Of a stretch of 9,372 nucleotides of DNA, positions 1 through 6,277 are shown one piece after another. This DNA comes from Spirochaetaceae bacterium. Its GTDB lineage: Bacteria; Spirochaetota; Spirochaetia; Treponematales; Breznakiellaceae. The notes beneath the pieces are model-generated. The model was not told the origin of the DNA. It saw nothing but the letters and a program-made list of their open reading frames with translations, and did no database searches. How positions within the stretch are numbered: the first letter of the stretch is position 1; every line of letters starts with the position of its first letter. The translations under genes and the position numbers were made by a program. The DNA lies in NCBI GenBank assembly GCA_031284085.1, contig JAITAM010000076.1, positions 1 through 9,372 on the forward strand, in the 5' to 3' direction.

Positions 1-720
1 GGATTGAAGAGCTGCGGCAGGGTGTACAGCACACAAGCAGATAGAGGCGAGGTTACGAGAGACGGCATCGTAATCCGATCCGGCAGCAGGGACCGTTTCA
101 ACATCGCCGGATTGTATAAAGCAATATTTTCTGCCATTAGGTCTATCTATAACCGTTAGCGTATCATGATACCGTCTTCGTGATGGAAAAGTTAGGAGCG
201 ACCCTGCAGGGCCTTCCGGTATGTTAGGCAGATTGATATTGATAAAAGTATCGGCTCTCCAATAGGAGAAAAACTCATCGATATGCTCTACGATAAAACG
301 CACGGCGCCATCCCAAAAGAAAGGTTTCCGGGCAGCAAGGGAAAGGGCTATACCCGGTACATGGTGTAAAGCGCCTTGGCGGGCGCCGGCAACAGTACCA
401 GAATAAATAATATCCGTCCCAATATTAGGGCCGCGGTTTATTCCTGAAAGCACCATATCCGGAAAAACGGGAAGCACTCCCATAAATGCCAGCATAACAC
501 AGTCCGCCGGTGTGCCGGAGCATGACCACATATCTTTATCAACTTCTTTAAGTCGAATGGGGTCTTGCATGATACTGCTAACCGAATGGGAAACCGCCGA
601 TCGATTTGAGTCCGGTGCAATGACATAAATTGTATGTTTCCCCTGCTCACGTAAAGCCTGCACCAATAAAAGCAAACCTTCGCTGGTAATTCCATCATCA
701 TTAGTTACTAATACGTTCAA
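1..720 (-). CDS. surE: 5'/3'-nucleotidase SurE (partial, 3' end outside window)
   Basis: SurE is a metal-dependent phosphatase that removes phosphate from nucleoside 5'- and 3'-monophosphates in the cytoplasm; some members also cleave short polyphosphate. I translated 240 codons with no stop. The N-terminus reads MNVLVTNDDGITSEG, carrying the metal-binding Asp-Asp pair at residues 8-9. APDSNRSAVSHS follows near residue 38, then SGTPADC, and the family hallmark SGINRGPNIGTDIIYSGTVAG. The last part, GSDYDAV, matches the usual C-terminal region, so only about 10-20 residues should be missing beyond base 1. The chosen start is TTG at 720: it aligns with the family N-terminus, and a GGAG lies 7 bases upstream. 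A GTG directly before it (723) is a possible alternative. The start lies inside the end of the kinase gene, a 20-base overlap that suggests translational coupling. Family assignment is firm; the start codon is inferred. Confidence 0.95.
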   Translation of the reverse strand, partial: MNVLVTNDDGITSEGLLLLVQALREQGKHTIYVIAPDSNRSAVSHSVSSIMQDPIRLKEVDKDMWSCSGTPADCVMLAFMGVLPVFPDMVLSGINRGPNIGTDIIYSGTVAGARQGALHHVPGIALSLAARKPFFWDGAVRFIVEHIDEFFSYWRADTFININLPNIPEGPAGSLLTFPSRRRYHDTLTVIDRPNGRKYCFIQSGDVETVPAAGSDYDAVSRNLASICLCAVHPAAALQS

Positions 721-1888
721 CACAATGCTCCGTGATTACCCGTGCGCCGTCGCCGGGCTTTACTTCATAAATAATCGGATGAAAGCCGAATATGCGTTCG
801 TAATCTTCCAGCCGTCTTTTAAATTCGCTTACAGCGTTTTCTCTGATAATAGTGTAGGTGCATCCCCCAAAACCATGGCCGGTCATTCGTGAACCCAAGA
901 CTCCATCTATTTCCTGCGCTCGTTTTACCAGCCAATCAATTTCCGGACAGGAAACTTCATACTGATCGCGCAGACTTTCGTGCGAATGTTGTATAATTTT
1001 TGACAAAGCCTGCTGATCGGCGCTCTCAAGAGCTTGTACAGCCTCAGGTATACGGCGAAGTTCTTGGATAATATGAGTGCTACGCCGGCGTATTTCCTCA
1101 GACAAAGCACCGGTAAATTGCAACATATCAACCGTTACATACTCACGAAATGTAGTACCGGTACGTTTATGAGAAAGCACCTCCAATCCTTTTTTTATAG
1201 CTTCTTGGCGCTCTTCAAGCTCTTCATCAATCGGTATCCGCGGCACCCGTGCGTCCATGATCAGTATTTTATATGAAGAAAGATTTATCTTTACCTGTTT
1301 TATTTCAAGCGTCGGTTCATCAACTACTAGAAAATGATCTTTCTGGGCAAACAATGTTACAGCATAATCAACAATCGGTGCGCTTTTCTCAAAAAAAAAT
1401 TCATGCGCCGCTGCAAGCCGATCTAGTAATTCTCTATCACTCATAGAAACACCAAAAAAAGCACGAAGTGCAAGAGCTGATGCAATTTCAATCGCCTGAG
1501 ATGATGCCAAACCTATATGCTGAGGGATAGTACCGGTAATAGTAAAATTAAGCCCTTTGGTTACAAAGTTTAATTTTATAAAAATATGAATGGCAACCTT
1601 AATGAAATTTGCCCATCGATCTTCACGTTTATATCTAAAATTAACTAATGTTGTACGCTTACGCTCACCAAAATCCGCCGCATAAAACCGTAAAGAAGCA
1701 TCTTTACGAGCGCTAACTGCAACGCGGACAGAACGATCTATTGCTGAGGAGAGAAATAAACCATGCCCCGGTTCCCCATGCTCACCAAGATAATGCACTC
1801 TGCCATGAGCTTGAGCAATGACAACAGGCTCATATTGGTCGATGTCTATTCCGTACTCACCACAATGGATGGGCCCAATGTCTGCCAT
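701..1888 (-). CDS. galK: Galactokinase-like GHMP kinase with divergent sugar pocket
   Basis: This is a GHMP-superfamily sugar kinase of the galactokinase type (395 aa, normal length), which would phosphorylate galactose at C1 in the Leloir pathway using ATP. Visible motifs are the N-terminal signature at residues 28-51 (HGRVHYLGEHGEPGHGLFLS), a phosphate-binding loop at 121-132 (IPQHIGLASSQA), the presumed catalytic Asp173 in APIVDYAV, and the C-terminal MTGHGFGGC at 335-343. The catalytic Arg (R30) and the Glu-His pair (36-37) are kept. The usual HTDYNDG has become HGEPGHG, so the galactose-binding Asp is Glu39. The Gly before the catalytic Asp is Pro170, and no Tyr is present near residues 220-226, where galactokinases have SEY. 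The substrate may therefore not be galactose. The ATG at 1888 has GAAGG 10 bases upstream. surE overlaps its 3' end. The family is sure; the specificity is uncertain. Confidence 0.85.
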   Translation of the reverse strand: MADIGPIHCGEYGIDIDQYEPVVIAQAHGRVHYLGEHGEPGHGLFLSSAIDRSVRVAVSARKDASLRFYAADFGERKRTTLVNFRYKREDRWANFIKVAIHIFIKLNFVTKGLNFTITGTIPQHIGLASSQAIEIASALALRAFFGVSMSDRELLDRLAAAHEFFFEKSAPIVDYAVTLFAQKDHFLVVDEPTLEIKQVKINLSSYKILIMDARVPRIPIDEELEERQEAIKKGLEVLSHKRTGTTFREYVTVDMLQFTGALSEEIRRRSTHIIQELRRIPEAVQALESADQQALSKIIQHSHESLRDQYEVSCPEIDWLVKRAQEIDGVLGSRMTGHGFGGCTYTIIRENAVSEFKRRLEDYERIFGFHPIIYEVKPGDGARVITEHCVERISN

Positions 1889-1929
1889 TCTTACAAAACC
1901 TTCATAATTAGAATTAAAACCGTTCCTCT

Positions 1930-1956
1930 ACGAAGGAATCTTAGATACTCCTTCGT
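1930..1956. repeat. 8-bp inverted repeat in the kinase leader
   Basis: ACGAAGGA at 1930-1937 and TCCTTCGT at 1949-1956 are perfect complements separated by 11 bases. In the kinase message the hairpin lies about 40 bases before the start codon and encloses an AAGGAG. No run of T follows in the minus direction, so it does not look like a normal intrinsic terminator. It could be a leader structure or a protein-binding palindrome; the function is not shown by the sequence. Confidence 0.45.
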
Positions 1957-1988
1957 TTATCGGATCAAGGTATGGATGAAACTGCAGC

Positions 1989-2102
1989 TTAAAGCCTATT
2001 CATAGAATGCAGAATCATAAGTGTTTTTAGTATGGGAACAGAGAGGGCTGCATTCAGCATAAGAAGGAGTAAAGCTGCATTATGTTTCTGCACTATGAGC
2101 AT
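1989..2102 (-). CDS. Possible small hydrophobic protein (37 aa)
   Basis: I do not recognise this product. The ORF starts at ATG 2102 with a good AAGGA seven bases upstream and ends at TAA 1989. The peptide begins MLIVQKHNAALLLLMLNAAL and ends MILHSMNRL. Residues 9-31 are largely hydrophobic, enough for one membrane segment, and the motif NAAL occurs twice, reflecting a repeated AATGCAGC in the DNA. It could be a small membrane protein, a leader peptide for the kinase gene about 100 bases downstream, or a chance ORF. One caution: the nearest promoter-like sequence (2117-2148) would start transcription within or just after the AAGGA, so it and this ORF may not both be real. Existence is an inference only. 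Confidence 0.3.
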   Translation of the reverse strand: MLIVQKHNAALLLLMLNAALSVPILKTLMILHSMNRL

Positions 2103-2116
2103 AATTTCATCCTTGT

Positions 2117-2148
2117 ATTATAGTACAGAAAAATACGGTTTCTTTCAA
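2117..2148 (-). promoter_or_regulatory. Possible sigma-70 promoter upstream of the kinase gene
   Basis: On the minus strand TTGAAA (2143-2148) is followed after 17 bases by TACTAT (2120-2125), which overlaps a perfect TATAAT (2117-2122, 20-base spacing). Transcription would begin near 2110-2114 and give the kinase message a leader of roughly 220 bases. It fits the need for a promoter between the ligase and kinase genes, but AT-rich intergenic DNA often yields such matches. Confidence 0.35.
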
Positions 2149-2273
2149 GAAAATTCGTATTCCTTTAGAAAGGCTCTCCGCAATCCGGTGTGTGAGAATA
2201 GACTATACAAGAAATAAAAGCGAAGAAAAGAAAATTACCTGCTCTTTTGTTTGTTGTACAGCATGTGTTATGG

Positions 2274-4010
2274 TTATGGTATTGGGTTTGTATAATTCTT
2301 ATATAAGAAACGCCGTATTTTTTGTTGGGCGTTTTTTTCAAAGGCTTCATTACGGAGTGTAAAATCAACTATCTTTTTATAACTCACCAAACTACGATTC
2401 ACTTTCTCTATTTCCTTTTTTATCATTTCGTGAATTACCACCGCCTCCGGTATCTTTCCGTGGTAATCTTCTGCCAGCGCCTCAAGATTCGGCACCACAA
2501 CAGCAAATATATCTTCGCTGTTAGAGTCCTTTTGCTTGCGACCCACAATCAAGATTTCACCTATAAGGCGTGATCTATCAAAATGCGCTTCAATTTCCTC
2601 CGGATAAATGTTTTTCCCACCGGCGCTCACAATAAGATTTTTCATCCGCCCGTTTATATAAATAAAGCCTTCTTCATCTTTATAACCAAGGTCTCCGGTC
2701 TTTAAGTACCCGTCATCGGTAAATATCTCGGCAGTGGCAGCCTCATTTTCATAGTAACCGAGCATAAGCGATGGTGATTTAACCACAATCTCGCCAATTC
2801 CCTCTTCATTTTGATCTATGATTTTGACATCGGTGTATTGAACCATCAAACCGACTGATGCATTGCGTTTATATTTGGGAGTATTCACGCTAATAAGCGG
2901 ACCGTTTTCGCTCATTCCATAGCCTTGTACAATGTTAAATCCGAACGAGTCAAAAAAGTCTGCTGTTTTAGGACTTAAAGGACCTCCTCCTGCAACCATA
3001 ATACGGATCGAGTCAAGATTTGCCTTTTTACGAACAGGTAAGAGAGCGGCACGACCAAAAGCTATTCTGCCTTTTTTTGCTTCTGCTAGAGAAATATTGC
3101 GCAAAATATTAAATATCCATCGAACTGGCGCCGGCAATTTCTTAAAACCGGCATCAATACCTGCCATAACCTTATCATAAAGCAAAGGGACTGCAATGAG
3201 AAAAGTTCCATGGCCATCTTTAATATCATCAATGACTACCTTGCCTACCAACTTCTCTACAATAATGGTAGAACTTCCGACAGATAAGGGAGCTATGAAT
3301 GAACAGGTCGTTGGATAGGTGTGATGAAGCGGCAAAACGTTAATAAATACATCCTGATCAGTCGGACACAAAGAGTGAACGGCCGCATTAGCATTGGCGA
3401 TAATACCTTTATGTGAAAGAGTAACACCTTTGGCAAAACCGGTTGTGCCTGAAGTAAATATAATAGATACCGGATCCTGCTCTGCAATATCGTCTATAGC
3501 AGGAAGAGGCTGATCGACAGCGTCTTTCCCCAAGGTATCGTATCTGAGCGCTCCCTCATTCCCTAAACACACCACTTTTAATGCTATACCGGCATCATGC
3601 AGAATAGTAACAATTTCAGGACGCCTTGTGGAATAAAATAAAACACGTGCTTTGGTCATTTTCAGTATGTTAAGACATTCATTCTCAGAAACTAAAAAAT
3701 CAATAGGCACAATCACAAGCCCTGCAATAGCGGCACCGAGCCAAACCGTAATCCATTCCGGCTTATTTTCCGACCATAATGCGATACGATCGCCTTTAAC
3801 CATACCCATTGCCAACAAGCCGCGTCCAATACGCTGCGCTTCTTGAGCTAGGCGTGTAAAAGACCATCTGCTGAATTCTTTTTGTTTTCCTGCCCTGTAC
3901 AAAACAGCCGTTTTATTCTGCCATCTGCTTTCAATACCCGAAAGCCATGCACTAAAGTTAGGATAGGGCATATCAGGCCAGTCGGCAATATAATTTTTAT
4001 ATTCTAGCAT
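2274..4010 (-). CDS. Long-chain fatty acid--CoA ligase (AMP-binding family)
   Basis: The product is a 578-residue member of the ANL (AMP-forming acyl-CoA synthetase) superfamily, predicted to activate fatty acids to acyl-adenylate and then acyl-CoA. This fits a host-dependent bacterium that scavenges lipids. Motifs from the ATG at 4010 are the ATP-binding TSGTTGFAKG (residues 186-195), GYGMSE (363-368), the YLKTGD motif ending at Asp440, the hinge-region GRMKNLI near 454, and the C-terminal KNAQQKIRR, whose Lys564 is the expected adenylation lysine. The reading frame stays open upstream to a TTG at 4046, but that TTG is part of a consensus TTGACA -35 element, and the 12 extra residues look unlike protein sequence. 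ATG 4010 is therefore chosen. It has no Shine-Dalgarno sequence. Acyl-chain preference cannot be read from the sequence. It appears to be transcribed alone or with read-through toward the kinase gene. Confidence 0.93.
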   Translation of the reverse strand: MLEYKNYIADWPDMPYPNFSAWLSGIESRWQNKTAVLYRAGKQKEFSRWSFTRLAQEAQRIGRGLLAMGMVKGDRIALWSENKPEWITVWLGAAIAGLVIVPIDFLVSENECLNILKMTKARVLFYSTRRPEIVTILHDAGIALKVVCLGNEGALRYDTLGKDAVDQPLPAIDDIAEQDPVSIIFTSGTTGFAKGVTLSHKGIIANANAAVHSLCPTDQDVFINVLPLHHTYPTTCSFIAPLSVGSSTIIVEKLVGKVVIDDIKDGHGTFLIAVPLLYDKVMAGIDAGFKKLPAPVRWIFNILRNISLAEAKKGRIAFGRAALLPVRKKANLDSIRIMVAGGGPLSPKTADFFDSFGFNIVQGYGMSENGPLISVNTPKYKRNASVGLMVQYTDVKIIDQNEEGIGEIVVKSPSLMLGYYENEAATAEIFTDDGYLKTGDLGYKDEEGFIYINGRMKNLIVSAGGKNIYPEEIEAHFDRSRLIGEILIVGRKQKDSNSEDIFAVVVPNLEALAEDYHGKIPEAVVIHEMIKKEIEKVNRSLVSYKKIVDFTLRNEAFEKNAQQKIRRFLYKNYTNPIP

Positions 4011-4017
4011 GATTATT

Positions 4018-4046
4018 ATATTAAACGTTCTTGAAATATCTGTCAA
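4018..4046 (-). promoter_or_regulatory. Promoter of the acyl-CoA ligase gene (predicted leaderless)
   Basis: A perfect TTGACA (4041-4046) is followed by 17 bases and then TAATAT (4018-4023), with an overlapping perfect TATAAT at 4015-4020. Counting 6-7 bases past the -10 element puts the transcription start at about 4011-4012, one or two bases before the ATG at 4010. With no Shine-Dalgarno sequence in between, the message would be leaderless or nearly so. Confidence 0.65.
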
Positions 4047-4066
4047 CTTTGCGTGTGCGCTACCCC

Positions 4067-4083
4067 AACAGCCGCAGCCTGTT
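4067..4083. repeat. Small palindrome, CCGCA-loop repeat copy A
   Basis: AACAGCCGCAGCCTGTT has complementary arms AACAG and CTGTT around a CCGCAGC centre. Closely similar sequences occur at 4146-4161 and 9345-9361, all reading in the same direction and all intergenic, which suggests a dispersed short repeat family. A second small inverted repeat (AACCC/GGGTT, 4086-4101) follows it. Confidence 0.5.
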
Positions 4084-4145
4084 TCAACCCACCAGCGGGT
4101 TTCAAAGTTCTTGGTACAGGTATCAAAGGCGGCGTACGGCTTTTT

Positions 4146-4161
4146 GCAACCGCAGGCTGTT
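4146..4161. repeat. CCGCA-loop repeat copy B (degenerate left arm)
   Basis: GCAACCGCAGGCTGTT matches copies A and C over the CCGCA-CTGT core and right arm, but its left arm has diverged so it no longer pairs well. It directly abuts the first GTTAGACCT unit of the transposase-associated repeat cluster. Confidence 0.4.
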
Positions 4162-4282
4162 AGACCTTATGTGGCTGGGACCATGTCAGACCTCATGTGG
4201 TTGTGTACTTGCCCAGAATAAAACTCTCCAACAAAACCGTAACCCAGGTCAGATCTTGTGTGGCTAAAAATAGGTCAGACCT
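4159..4282 (+). repeat. Cluster of four GTCAGACCT-type repeats left of the transposase
   Basis: Four related units start at 4159 (GTTAGACCTTATGTGGCT), 4185 (GTCAGACCTCATGTGGTT), 4248 (GTCAGATCTTGTGTGGCT) and 4274 (GTCAGACCTAGCCTC). Start-to-start distances are 26, 63 and 26 bases, so they look like two pairs of a 26-base unit. The last copy contains AGGTCAGACCT, an inverted repeat around a single central A that could fold as a REP-like hairpin. A fifth copy lies on the other side of the transposase gene. No protein-coding gene is supported in 4047-4329. Confidence 0.75.
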
Positions 4283-4329
4283 AGCCTCAAGAAAAAAAGA
4301 GTAAAAGAAGAACAGCTGACTAAAGCAAA

Positions 4330-4896
4330 ATGGCATGTTTACCCTGTTATCTATGTATGGCATCACACTATTGTCCGCGAGGCCGTACTGATTTAGGCTT
4401 CACATATCATATCTTCTCGGTGGTTAATCGTTTCCTCTTTGAACTCGATCCCGACAGGATGAAAGAGTTACTTCTCGCCATAATCGAGGAAACGCTAACG
4501 GTAAAAGGTTTCAAATTCAAACTCTGGAACTTTTGTATTATGTCTAACCACTTCCATTTTCTCATCACTCTTGCCGAAGGACAGAGTTTGTCCGAGATAT
4601 TAAAATGGATTAAGATGGTATTTGCGATCCGCTGGAATAAAATGAACCACAAGACTGTACATTTCTGGGGAGATAGGTTCTATTCGCGGGTGATAACGGA
4701 CGAAAAGGACTTCTGGGCTGTGTATAACTACATTGATCAGAACTCTGTTAAAGCCGGACTTGTAAAAGAACCTCGTGAATGGAAGTACAGTGGAGCATAT
4801 CATCGGGAACACGGAATTACAAGAATCGTCTCTTTCGTGGACAACACAATCTTGAAGTCAGAACTGAAGATACTCCAATTATACGAGCGTGAGTGA
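4330..4896 (+). CDS. REP-associated tyrosine transposase (Y1_Tnp family)
   Basis: This 188-residue protein belongs to the Y1/HUH single-strand transposases of the IS200/IS605-related RAYT group, which cut and join repetitive palindromic DNA through a phosphotyrosine link. Visible hallmarks are the HUH motif in MSNHFHFLIT (His74, His76), WGDRF at 113-117, and the nucleophile region VYNYIDQNSVKAGLV at 131-145, where Tyr134 is the likely catalytic residue and Tyr132 an alternative. The length is normal for the family and no frameshift is seen, so the enzyme may be active. An in-frame TAA at 4321 fixes the ATG at 4330 as the earliest ATG; ATG 4357 is possible. No strong ribosome binding site is visible, consistent with weak expression. 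Repeats flank it on both sides. Confidence 0.9.
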   Translation: MACLPCYLCMASHYCPRGRTDLGFTYHIFSVVNRFLFELDPDRMKELLLAIIEETLTVKGFKFKLWNFCIMSNHFHFLITLAEGQSLSEILKWIKMVFAIRWNKMNHKTVHFWGDRFYSRVITDEKDFWAVYNYIDQNSVKAGLVKEPREWKYSGAYHREHGITRIVSFVDNTILKSELKILQLYERE

Positions 4897-4901
4897 GTGG
4901 G

Positions 4902-4920
4902 ATAGGTCAGACCTCGCTTC
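4902..4920 (+). repeat. Right-hand GTCAGACCT repeat after the transposase
   Basis: ATAGGTCAGACCT is identical to 4270-4282, and the similarity continues for six more bases with two mismatches. It lies five bases after the transposase stop codon. The core AGGTCAGACCT is self-complementary around one central base. Confidence 0.75.
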
Positions 4921-4991
4921 GGTGCTAGTATCGAGACAGAGTACGGCTTTCTGCCTGATGAGAGCGGAAAAGGAGACTATCAATGATGAAG

Positions 4992-5032
4992 AAAGAAAGA
5001 GCCTCTCCTGTTGGTGGAGAGGCTCTTTCTTT
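4992..5032. terminator. Strong bidirectional hairpin terminator
   Basis: A perfect 17-bp stem (4992-5008 pairing with 5016-5032) closes a 7-base loop. The outer end of each arm reads CTTTCTTT in its own direction, giving a U-rich tail both ways. It begins 15 bases past the stop codon of the last lipoprotein gene and ends that operon. It also blocks plus-strand transcription from the transposase gene. Confidence 0.9.
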
Positions 5033-5047
5033 GGAGCTGTTGTTGGC

Positions 5048-6277
5048 TTAGTCCGGTAATAAGGTGGAAAGGTAGTTTTGTAATACTGTGCCGTACTCGT
5101 TTCTTATTTTGTTCTCCGCAAAACGAATCGCACGATTCTCCGCTTCGTCAAGGTTGACATGCCCTTCACGCCCATCAAAATTCCAAGGCAGTAGAATAGC
5201 GTCATCAGCGGTATCAACAAGCCGTGCATTAACCTCTATTCGTGAGAATCGATTTTGACTTTGCTGCTGCAATATTACCTCAGAGAAGTTGACGTCAACC
5301 TTCAACACGTAACGGGAGTTTGTCCCGCCGCTGCGAAAGCCTTGCTGGTTAAGAGACGTTGCAAAAGCGCCTTTAATACGGTCTGCCTTATCCTCCGTAA
5401 CGGTTATTGCAATAGGAATGGCCTTAATGATGTTCGTTGCCTCGAGCCGGTAGTCGTTTCCTATTTTAATATCCACTGGATTCAATCCGGTGTTGTTGGT
5501 TCCGACAATGGATAAAACATCCATATAAATCTTGTTGGTATCGGCAAGAACAGCCGCAATCCGATAGCGGGAATAGGCGTCAAGAGAAGCCTTCTCATCA
5601 TCCTTTATATCAAGGAGTGTGTTGATGAGGCGCAGGTTTGACAGCACCATATCGGAGTACAAAGTCCCTGCCGTTGATTTTTCCATCACCGCAAGAGCGT
5701 AGTAGATCGTCGTTTTGCTGTCCGTCCAGATATTTTTAACCTCCGCACCGATAAGGGAGTCCATGTTGGTCGAGGTTCTGATTATCTCCTGAACGCTGTC
5801 GTTCTTTGATACGGACTTTGCCCCGTTTTTTATGATTTCGTAATAGCTGCTGACGGACTGTAATTCACTCTGTATCGACTGTCCAAAAAAAGCGGTAAGC
5901 TTAACAAGCGCATCGCGCTCGGCATTATCACGAGTGTTGCCATGTCCGACGAGTGCAACGTACTCATTTTTGTCGTACAATACATACGGATCATCAATCC
6001 ACCCCGGCTGAGTTGCACTGGTAACAACCGGCACGCTCGACACCGGCGGGGACGCCGGTTGCTGCGGGCTTTGAGCGGGAGTCTGAGTTCCCGATCCAGC
6101 AGGCTGGCTAGTAAACATACTATCCATAGCCGCTAAAGCCGCCTGTGCATCGGCTTCAGCGGCCGCAGCATCCTGTTTTTGAGGAGCAGGCGCAGGAGCG
6201 GCCGGCTCTTGAGTGGCACATCCTACAAGCATAACGAATACGGTTATAAAGACTGCCCTGTAAATTATTTTAGACAT
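5048..6277 (-). CDS. LPP20-family lipoprotein with Pro/Ala/Gln-rich tether
   Basis: The 409-residue product is a predicted lipoprotein: a basic N-terminus and hydrophobic stretch end in VMLVGC with acylated Cys20. Residues 21-90 form a low-complexity linker rich in Ala, Pro and Gln, suited to span the periplasm or cell wall. An LPP20-like domain follows from about residue 90, starting QPGWIDDP and continuing with GHGNTRDNAERDALVKL. The C-terminal half (about 270-409) has alternating strand-like segments such as RYVLKVDVNFSEVIL and IEVNARLVDT; it vaguely resembles LpoB/TolB-type periplasmic domains, but I cannot assign it. It is the last gene of the operon and overlaps the preceding gene by 13 bases, with GGAGG four bases before ATG 6277. 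This indicates translational coupling and probably a shared complex. The biochemical role is unknown; envelope localisation is likely. Confidence 0.88.
   Translation of the reverse strand: MSKIIYRAVFITVFVMLVGCATQEPAAPAPAPQKQDAAAAEADAQAALAAMDSMFTSQPAGSGTQTPAQSPQQPASPPVSSVPVVTSATQPGWIDDPYVLYDKNEYVALVGHGNTRDNAERDALVKLTAFFGQSIQSELQSVSSYYEIIKNGAKSVSKNDSVQEIIRTSTNMDSLIGAEVKNIWTDSKTTIYYALAVMEKSTAGTLYSDMVLSNLRLINTLLDIKDDEKASLDAYSRYRIAAVLADTNKIYMDVLSIVGTNNTGLNPVDIKIGNDYRLEATNIIKAIPIAITVTEDKADRIKGAFATSLNQQGFRSGGTNSRYVLKVDVNFSEVILQQQSQNRFSRIEVNARLVDTADDAILLPWNFDGREGHVNLDEAENRAIRFAENKIRNEYGTVLQNYLSTLLPD

Larger units (their letters stand above)
1889..2273. other. Intergenic region upstream of the kinase gene
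   Basis: This 385-base gap separates the ligase stop codon from the kinase start. It contains an 8-bp inverted repeat at 1930-1956, a hydrophobic 37-codon minus-strand ORF at 1989-2102, and a TATAAT-containing promoter-like sequence at 2117-2148. I see no convincing Rho-independent terminator directly after the ligase. Larger ORFs in either direction lack ribosome binding sites and recognisable protein features. The kinase gene is probably served by a promoter in this gap, but read-through from the ligase cannot be excluded. Confidence 0.6.
4270..4920 (+). mobile_element. RAYT/IS200-like element unit bounded by 19-bp direct repeats
   Basis: The transposase gene is bracketed by two direct repeats of 19 bases: 4270-4288 and 4902-4920. 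They are identical over the first 13 bases (ATAGGTCAGACCT) and differ at only two of the remaining six positions (consensus ATAGGTCAGACCTNGCNTC). These are either element ends recognised by the transposase or members of its REP-like family. The gene is the only plus-strand gene in the window and sits between minus-strand genes, which supports insertion. No target-site duplication can be identified, as expected for single-strand Y1 transposition. Confidence 0.6.

Noticed and set aside
438..701. 87-residue minus-strand ORF at the left edge
   Set aside because: It lies in another frame of the clearly recognisable surE gene.
1895..1909. Four-codon ATG-AAG-GTT-TTG-TAA mini-ORF before the kinase start
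   Set aside because: It overlaps the kinase ribosome binding site and is too short to distinguish from chance.
2032..2217. 61-residue plus-strand ORF in the gap between the ligase and kinase genes
   Set aside because: No ribosome binding site and no recognisable features. It overlaps the minus-strand promoter-like and small-ORF region; chance is the simpler explanation.
4009..4267. Two overlapping plus-strand ORFs upstream of the transposase
   Set aside because: They run through the repeat cluster and the ligase promoter, have low-quality protein sequence, and lack ribosome binding sites.
4159..4282. Repeat cluster considered as a CRISPR array
   Set aside because: Units are short and diverged, with unequal spacing and spacer lengths of only about 8-45 bases, and no cas genes; the transposase association explains them better.
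4984..5050. Short plus-strand ORF (about 22 codons) with AGGAG upstream
   Set aside because: It consists almost entirely of the 17-bp terminator hairpin, so the reading frame is a by-product of the palindrome.
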